Assembly (NCBI RefSeq): GCF_901709675.1
Contig: NC_051092.1
Span: forward strand, 6,948,491 to 7,012,490
Source of the DNA: Syngnathus acus
Taxonomy: Eukaryota; Chordata; Actinopteri; Syngnathiformes; Syngnathidae
Direction of reading: 5' to 3'
DNA length: 64,000 nucleotides
Within the stretch, counting starts at the first letter, position 1; the number at the start of each line of letters is the position of its first letter. The translations under genes and the position numbers were made by a program. Shown piece by piece: positions 57,975 to 64,000 of this stretch. The notes beneath the pieces were generated by a model that ran no database searches, was not told where the DNA came from, and saw only the letters and a list, made by a program, of their open reading frames with translations.

Positions 57975-58150
57975 CGAGATAACTATCGGAGCTCCCATTT
58001 GGGGTTGTATTATTTACCTTCCCTTTAGAGACGCACAGTTACCGTCTCGGTTCCGTGTTTGGCTTTCCTTGGACAAAAGCTAACAGCAGTTGTTGTCTTC
58101 AGCCACAGACGACTGACGTCTCGACAGGATTGGCTGCCAGATCGTGAGAG
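57975..58150 (-). promoter_or_regulatory. MBTPS1: Candidate MBTPS1 non-coding first exon and promoter
   Basis: Vertebrate MBTPS1 has a non-coding first exon, and the first coding exon here begins at a splice acceptor (53909/53910), so a 5' exon must lie to the right. On the - strand two good donors occur: GTAAAT after position 58018 and GTGAGT after 57975. A CCAAT box in gene-sense orientation (ATTGG on +, 58129-58133) and a TGACGTC CRE-like site (58114-58120) lie just upstream. This would place transcription start near 58030-58100 and make intron 1 about 4.1 kb. Exact TSS is inferred. Confidence 0.5.
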
Positions 58151-58781
58151 ACTTTTACGCTTAAACTTGATTCGTTTCCCCGTATTCCAATGTTTTGGTA
58201 AAGACGGGATATAATAATACACTAGATTGTCTTCTTATTAACATAATATATAAGAATAATTCTCTTATTTTAAGCGTCACTCGTGTGTCGGTTGGTACAG
58301 TGGGACCGTCACTATATCCTGTTATGCAACGGATCTGGCAACCCAAGCATCTCCAGTGACGGTCATTTCGGCATGTTGATCGTTAGTGGGCGCTGTTTCA
58401 CAGTATAAAAGTTCGAGTGTTAATTTAAAGACACGTTGTTTAGTATTTGGAAACACAAGCAATTAATATCCCGTTGACGCGTGATTTTATTGCGATCAAA
58501 ATAAAGGTGTACCTAGGAATAATAATAGTTTATATATTTTTTTTAAGTATAAAGCAACAACTCATATCAAGTTGTTTTTTAATTAAAACACCACTGAAAG
58601 ACAAAGAAAACACAATGGTAGAAGAATCAACACTTTATCGCTTATTTATACATCATATAAAAAATGAATGCTTTTCGGTAAGTGCTGTCTACTTCATTTA
58701 GGGCATTGTCATTTACACCAACTCAGAATGACAACATTGAAAAAAGTACTGTTGTGTTGACATTTTTGCAAGACGAACACA

Positions 58782-58791
58782 TTTATTTATT
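58782..58791 (-). terminator. Candidate PSKH1 polyadenylation signal (overlapping AATAAA pair)
   Basis: Two overlapping AATAAA hexamers on the - strand, about 2.6 kb after the PSKH1 stop and about 0.6 kb before the inferred MBTPS1 start. A long PSKH1 3' UTR would fit, but nearer cryptic signals exist (for example within the repeat at 60.4 kb). Confidence 0.3.
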
Positions 58792-60100
58792 CAAACAGCA
58801 TACATGTTCTCATGTATTCAATGTAGATAACCAACTCAAGAATTCAAATGATTTCTAGTTGTGAATTGTTATATTCTGTGAGAAATCAATCTTGTAAGAC
58901 CTGATGGACATGTTTTGTGAAGTTCTTCTATCATGAGGTGCAGTACCTGCAAAATGAGGCATCAACAAGCTGCCTCTATGTCGACCGAGTGTATTGATAT
59001 CAGTACCTATGATAGCCTCAATTACTGTATTATAGAGACAAGAAGGCAAAAAGATTCAGAACAGATTTCACAGGATAGCACAACTTGGTGTGTATAGGAA
59101 AAATGCAAATAACAGCAATAGAATGAGAATGCTTGGAAACGCAAGGAACCAAAGATTTACAGAAATACTGAGGTCAGCTAAAATGGCTCAGCTAAGTTCC
59201 AGTATGTTAAAGAAAAATTCACAACAGCCTTTCTAATTCTTTGTAGATCACAGCAACATTTTCATTAATGAAATTGTAGCAAATCATTAAAAAAAAAAAA
59301 AAAATAACTGATAGACATCAAGGAATGAAACTGCTTGTACAAAAATCAGTTAACTTTCTCCACGAAGTGCTTTGCGAAAATAAACAAAATAACAAAATTT
59401 CTCATTTGGGAAACATGTCAGACTACACATTAAATCATATTAAAGTTTAACAGTAAAAAATGATGTGTTCAAATAATTTCTGTCAAATGTAACAGCTTTC
59501 TAGGTTTAATATTAAATTTCCAGACATTCAATTAAACTTAAACAAATAGTAAACAGATGAATTACAAAATATTACTTTTCATTTGTTTTCTATTCAGCAT
59601 AAAATCACATGTAATAATAATTTCTTTTTAAAGAAAGAGGAGTTGGAGTATTGTTGTATCCCCGGTGCCCTTGGAAGTGTTACATATGCATAAAAATAGT
59701 TTGGGATTTTTTTTTTTCTTCAATGAATAATGGCTCTTAATTATCTGGTTTTACTTGAGTTTTCACTACCTAAAAATATTGGATATGAATTATATATAAA
59801 GATGCACTCGGGCAATGTTCATTTTCGGTGGCGTATATACCTCACTGCACTTCTGTAATCACTTGCACTAGCTACCAGTAGAGCGTATTATTGTGCACTC
59901 GGCAGTAGATAAGGTAAACCTTTTAACATAAAACACAACATAATTTAGGGGCAGATGTCACAACAGTTGTCCAGATTTAAGAATAGGAAGGCCATAGAGG
60001 CATCAAAGACAAAAGAAAACAAAAAAACACAATGGAATGCCTTCACTCGTGAATTGGCAATAAATCCAAGTATTACAGTTTTACAATTACAAAACCTATA

Positions 60101-60492
60101 CAGGGGTCCTCGGTTTACGACGGTCTCAAGTTACGTTGTTTCGTGTTTACGACACGCGTCTCATGTATTTGAAGCCTTTTTTCGACCTAAGCGGTTTTGC
60201 GTCGTAAAGGCGTCATAAGATTCGTAACGTGTGGGGGAACTAGTTCCACGAAAGAGGCTGTGGACTGAGGAAAACCGCGTTACCCATACATGGTATACGT
60301 CATTTTGGACTGTTGCGACGTCTCTCTCTCTCTCGCGTGTGATATCATCAACCACAGGAATGAAGGTAAGGAATTGTTTTCTCTTTTTTAATTACTGTAC
60401 TGTTTCATTTTATTACTGTTCTGACTTACACCAAAATTCAGTTTACATCGCCGCATAGGAACGGCTCAATGTCGTAAACTGAGGACCCCGTG
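60101..60492. mobile_element. Pogo/Tigger-like MITE, CAGGGGTCCTCGG type
   Basis: Starts CAGGGGTCCTCGGTTTACGA, ends with inverted GTCGTAAACTGAGGACCCCG, flanked by TA. 392 bp, non-coding. A different subfamily from 17529 and 50707. Confidence 0.85.
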
Positions 60493-61393
60493 TATTTATA
60501 GTTTTTAATATAAGCTTCAGTCCAACCCCATGCAGTCTTTGTCTTTGCTTTCATTTCTTTAGTTTCTTGCTTTTGCAACAAAGTGGTCTAAATGTATAAC
60601 TGGCAGGTGCAACTTGCATAGTTTGTCTCATCCATACTGTGACTAATAAAGGGACAAAACACAAGTTAAATGGCCTCATAACCTTGAGAATTCAAAGTTA
60701 CTGCAGCAGGAAGGAGCACAAATTACAAATAAGGCACTTGAAACAGGACTGTGGGGAGGAGGTGAAATCACAGATTCACAATCTTTTGGAGAGTCAAAAA
60801 ATATTAGTGCTAAACTGAGCAAATATGGCAAGATGAGACAATCTTAAAGGCAAAACATGTCTTGATGTTGGCCTTTTGATGTTGCATTGATGTTTCTGCA
60901 AGTCTCCAGTGGCCACTCTCCAAGACGGATACTACATAAATTCACAGCAATTGTCATCAGTCATGAGGGTGTGAGGGAATGTTTACCCTCCTCTTAAGTA
61001 ACTTCATTACCTAGATCTCTGTTCAACAGATCCTCATGGAAGGTCATTTGTTCCAGTGACCAACTGAATGGAGACTGTCCACAGTAATAAATAAATACAT
61101 GTCAAGACACACGAAATGACAGAACAAAAGGAAAGGAGTGCTCCATCCTGTTAAGTAGGATAGGGGCTTAAGTATGAACAGATGGACTGAGAGATGACAA
61201 TGATTTGGTAAAACATCGTAAAAAAAATGCTACGCAATGTTTGTCCTTCCAAATTCAGGGATTATAATTTTGATACAGTCATGCTGGCAGCAGGTACTTT
61301 CTCAAAGGCTTTTGACCCATTTTCTGAGTTTCTTTCAGGGGGCAGGAATACCTTCAGTATGTCTTTTTAACAGCCGCCCCAATAAGTTAGGTG

Positions 61394-63678
61394 TCAGCCA
61401 TTGTACTGCTGCTGATAGCGTCTGTTCAACTCACGCAGCTCTTTTTCCCGAACGCGACGAGCTTTGTTGGATTTGGTTGAGCGACTGGAGCGTGTGGACT
61501 GGGCCGACTTAGTGCTGTGGCAGCGAGATGACGCCCGCTTCAGCAGGTTCTGAGATATACAGCGTTGTAGGTTCTTCATGGAAGAGGCAGCAGCCATGCT
61601 GACGATCCAAGGGTGCTTGAGAGCCTGGCCGGCATTTAGTCGCGCGCTAGGATCCACAGTTAGAATCCGCTCCACAAAGTCTTTGGCAAGGTTGGACACA
61701 CTGGGCCATGGCTGTGGAAAGAAGAAACGCGCTATCAACTTAAATGAATCCCAAGTAAAATGCATGGTGCAACATGGTGAAACAACACTGAAAATTGTGT
61801 AAACGTGTTGTTTGGCGACGACTCCTCACCTCTCCAGAAAAGCTGTACTTCCCCTTGAGGATCTGCCGATATAGCCTCATACGGTTGTCATCTTCAAAGG
61901 GCATGGTTCCGCTCAGCAGGATGTATGAGATCACCCCCAACGCCCACATGTCGACGGCATTTGTGTAGGGTTTCCTCACCAGGATCTCGGGGGCAATGTA
62001 CTCAGGTGTGCCGCAAGTGGTCTTCATCAGACACTCGTCGCCCTTCTTCCTGCTGTTGGCCAAACCAAAGTCAGTGATGATGATTTTGGAGTCGGCGCCA
62101 GGGTGGTAGTACAGCAGATTTTCGGGCTTCAGGTCTCGGTGCGTGATCCCCAAAGTGTGGAGATACTTGACGCCGTCCAGCACCATCTGCAGCACCCGGG
62201 TGGCATCTCGCTCCGTAAAAGAGCCGCGAGCAATGATGCGGTCAAACAGCTCCCCTCCGGTGGCCAGCTCCATCACCATGTAAACTCGCTCGGCCGTCTC
62301 AAAGACCTCCATTAGCTGGATTATATTGGTGTGGCGAACCCTTCGAAGAACGCACAGCTCGGACTCGCAAACTTCCCTTCCCTCCCTGTACCGGGTCTCA
62401 ATCATCTTTATGGCGTACGGCTGCCGAGTGCTCTTGTGCTCCACACGTACAACCCGGCTAAAACTCCCTCGACCTATCAAAGCTTTGATGTCGTACTTGG
62501 CTGTGACTCGTGGGTCAAACTTGGCTCGGTATTTGGCCACCTTTTTTCGCTGAGGGTCTGACACCTCAGATGGGTTTTTAGAGATTTGTGCGGAGGCAAC
62601 AGGAGTGGAAGCTTGTCCCTGAGGAAGCGGTGGGGAGATGGAACCTGTCTTGTCACCTCCCCCACCACCAGCCTCATCAACCTTGCTAGCCGTACCATCT
62701 CCTCGAATGAAGTGCTTGTAGATGTCTGTTTGACGGGGTGGATCCACCTAGGATGAAAATACAGAATCAGTCCCATGTTAAACATATGAGCTAAACAAAC
62801 GTGCAAAAATCGCAGTCATGAATTACTTAGGTAAGGACCAATATAAGTCAATTATATTTACATGTTGCCACTGAGTCGTCACTTCTTTTGTTTGTTTTAT
62901 GAAACTGTGTTAGATGGAGGCTATAATGGACAATCATTTATTAATTCATCATCAAAGCCTGAATGGTGACATTTATGTCAGTTTGAATATCATTACAGTG
63001 TCACAGCCACTTCGGGCTCTGACAATTAAAATGGGAGTCCATAACAATGATTTATTAATCTGTCCTTGTTGCTCACAAATGAATTGCAGCGAGGTTGACA
63101 ATGGTGATAATGAATTTCATTTTAATAGTACAATTGTTGCTGTTGATGGTAACATTGATATAAATATGGTTACAATTACAAATTAACACTGATAGAAGGG
63201 CACCATGTAATTAAATCAAATAACATTGTATTCTTGAAACAATCATAATTATGGATAAAATAGCTAATCTAACTAAGCTATGGCGTAGCCCATTTTGTGG
63301 CATTAAATACTGATAACTGTAATTTTAATTGTATCTTAGATTGATTGGGGCAACTTCTCAGTTCAGTGAAATACAGTAGGGTAGAATAAAATCCATCCAC
63401 TCTCTTCCACTTATCTGGTTGTGGAAGCAGCAGCTTAAGCAGAGAAGCCCAGACTTCCTTTCCCTAGTCACTTTGTCCAGCTCAGAATAAAACTAACGAC
63501 TAATTCTCTGACAGTATTAACAAAAAGTTGGACCCGTTTATTGTTAGTTGTGCATCTGCACCTAATCAATTGTCCAGTGGGTGCAGTTTAAACAATGCAT
63601 TTTACTGACCTTTTTGACCAGGTCCAACTGAACATCCCCTGGAGGCTCAGGGAGGACCTTAGTATTCCTGCACCCCAT
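61394..63678 (-). CDS. PSKH1: PSKH1 protein serine kinase H1, complete CDS
   Basis: CaMK-group Ser/Thr kinase linked to Golgi, centrosome and nuclear speckles in mammals. Three coding exons, - strand: 63678-63610, 62747-61830, 61711-61394 (TGA); 1305 nt, 434 aa (human 424), phase 0 at both junctions. The first exon encodes only 23 residues starting MGC, the expected N-myristoylation and palmitoylation site. Exon 2 has a low-complexity linker (runs of Gly and Pro/Ser, about residues 40-85), then the kinase domain: glycine loop GRGSFSRV (115-122), VAIK-type lysine K137, HRD aspartate D228, DFG D249, APE at 275-277. Exon 3 has the end of the catalytic domain and the Ser/Thr/Arg-rich tail ending QQQYNG. 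GTG at 62747 is an exon border, not a start. Confidence 0.95.
63395..63485 (+). repeat. Dispersed fish repeat fragment
   Basis: ATCCATCCACTCTCTTCCAC then CTTATCTGG, GCAGCAGCTTAAGCAGAGA and CCCAGACTTCC: the common fish repeat that begins with a CTTCTTCCGCTTATCCGG-like head. In PSKH1 intron 1. Confidence 0.55.
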
Positions 63679-64000
63679 CACATAACTCGGGGACTCAGCC
63701 CAGCCAGCCACGCAGGCCACCAGGAGCCCTGCTTCATTACAGCATCAGCCGACTCAACGTCGCCCAAGCTGTGCCTCGACTCAGACTGAGGGTTCATGAA
63801 TCGAGCCGGAGTCCCGATCAGCTGGCATCAGCAGTCACTGATCTTGTATGCATCCGATCCATCCACTAATGCAAAACGTCATTACTGCAGTAAAACAAAC
63901 ATGTTGGCTGTCTCCTTCCTCCAGCAGATGTTATTACTCCATGTCACAATTTAAATCAGCCATTGTGACTGAAGATTAGACCTGACCTTCATGTCAGACA
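63679..64000 (-). other. PSKH1 5' UTR and upstream flank
   Basis: Sequence upstream of the PSKH1 ATG (63678). GC-richer near 63690-63780, consistent with 5' UTR. No clear first non-coding exon border or promoter could be set before the window ends. Confidence 0.4.

Larger units (their letters stand above)
58151..61393. other. PSKH1 3' UTR and PSKH1-MBTPS1 spacer
   Basis: AT-rich with one Tigger-like MITE (60101-60492) and an A run near 59290. No ORF with recognisable content. Confidence 0.55.

Overview
The window is vertebrate nuclear DNA, almost certainly from a teleost fish. Genes are split into many GT-AG exons, the encoded proteins are close to human NECAB2, SLC38A8, MBTPS1 and PSKH1, and the spacers hold fish-type repeats: THAP, hAT, pogo/Tigger-like and TACCGTA elements, an L2-like LINE tail, tRNA-derived tandem repeats and long microsatellites. 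Species cannot be named from the sequence.

Layout. 1-17.1 kb: the last six coding exons of NECAB2 on the + strand; its 5' part lies left of the window. 17.1-22.5 kb: a tail-to-tail intergenic gap with no gene. 22.5-38.8 kb: complete SLC38A8 (SNAT8) on the - strand, ten coding exons, about 446 aa. Its intron 2 is about 1.7 kb, and its introns 3 to 9 carry most of the satellite and transposon load; intron 3 alone (30.0-36.1 kb) holds a hairpin satellite, a tRNA-like tandem array and an interstitial telomeric block. 38.8-43.0 kb: spacer with a young LINE 3' end. 43.0-53.9 kb: complete MBTPS1 (site-1 protease) CDS on the - strand, 22 coding exons, about 1063 aa, with a probable non-coding first exon and promoter near 58.0-58.2 kb. 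61.4-63.7 kb: complete PSKH1 coding region on the - strand in three exons, about 434 aa.

The four genes are not an operon. They form a conserved syntenic block: NECAB2, SLC38A8 and MBTPS1 are neighbours on human 16q23-24. PSKH1 is also on human chromosome 16q but far from the trio, so its adjacency here is a fish arrangement or an ancestral one lost in mammals. All reading frames join in phase across all predicted introns, so none of the four looks broken.

The most unusual structures are: an inverted, about 88% identical 114-bp copy of MBTPS1 exon 7 plus its intron flank inside the long first intron of the same gene (55.2 kb); an interstitial telomeric tract inserted into one unit of a tRNA-like tandem array with loss of about 24 bp (34.5-35.3 kb); tRNA-like units that combine a Gln-like body with a Glu-type CTC anticodon loop; a homogenised 235-bp satellite whose every unit is a long hairpin (32.2-33.6 kb); and a TIR-bounded element carrying a THAP-domain exon and an opposite-strand ORF (3.8-4.8 kb).
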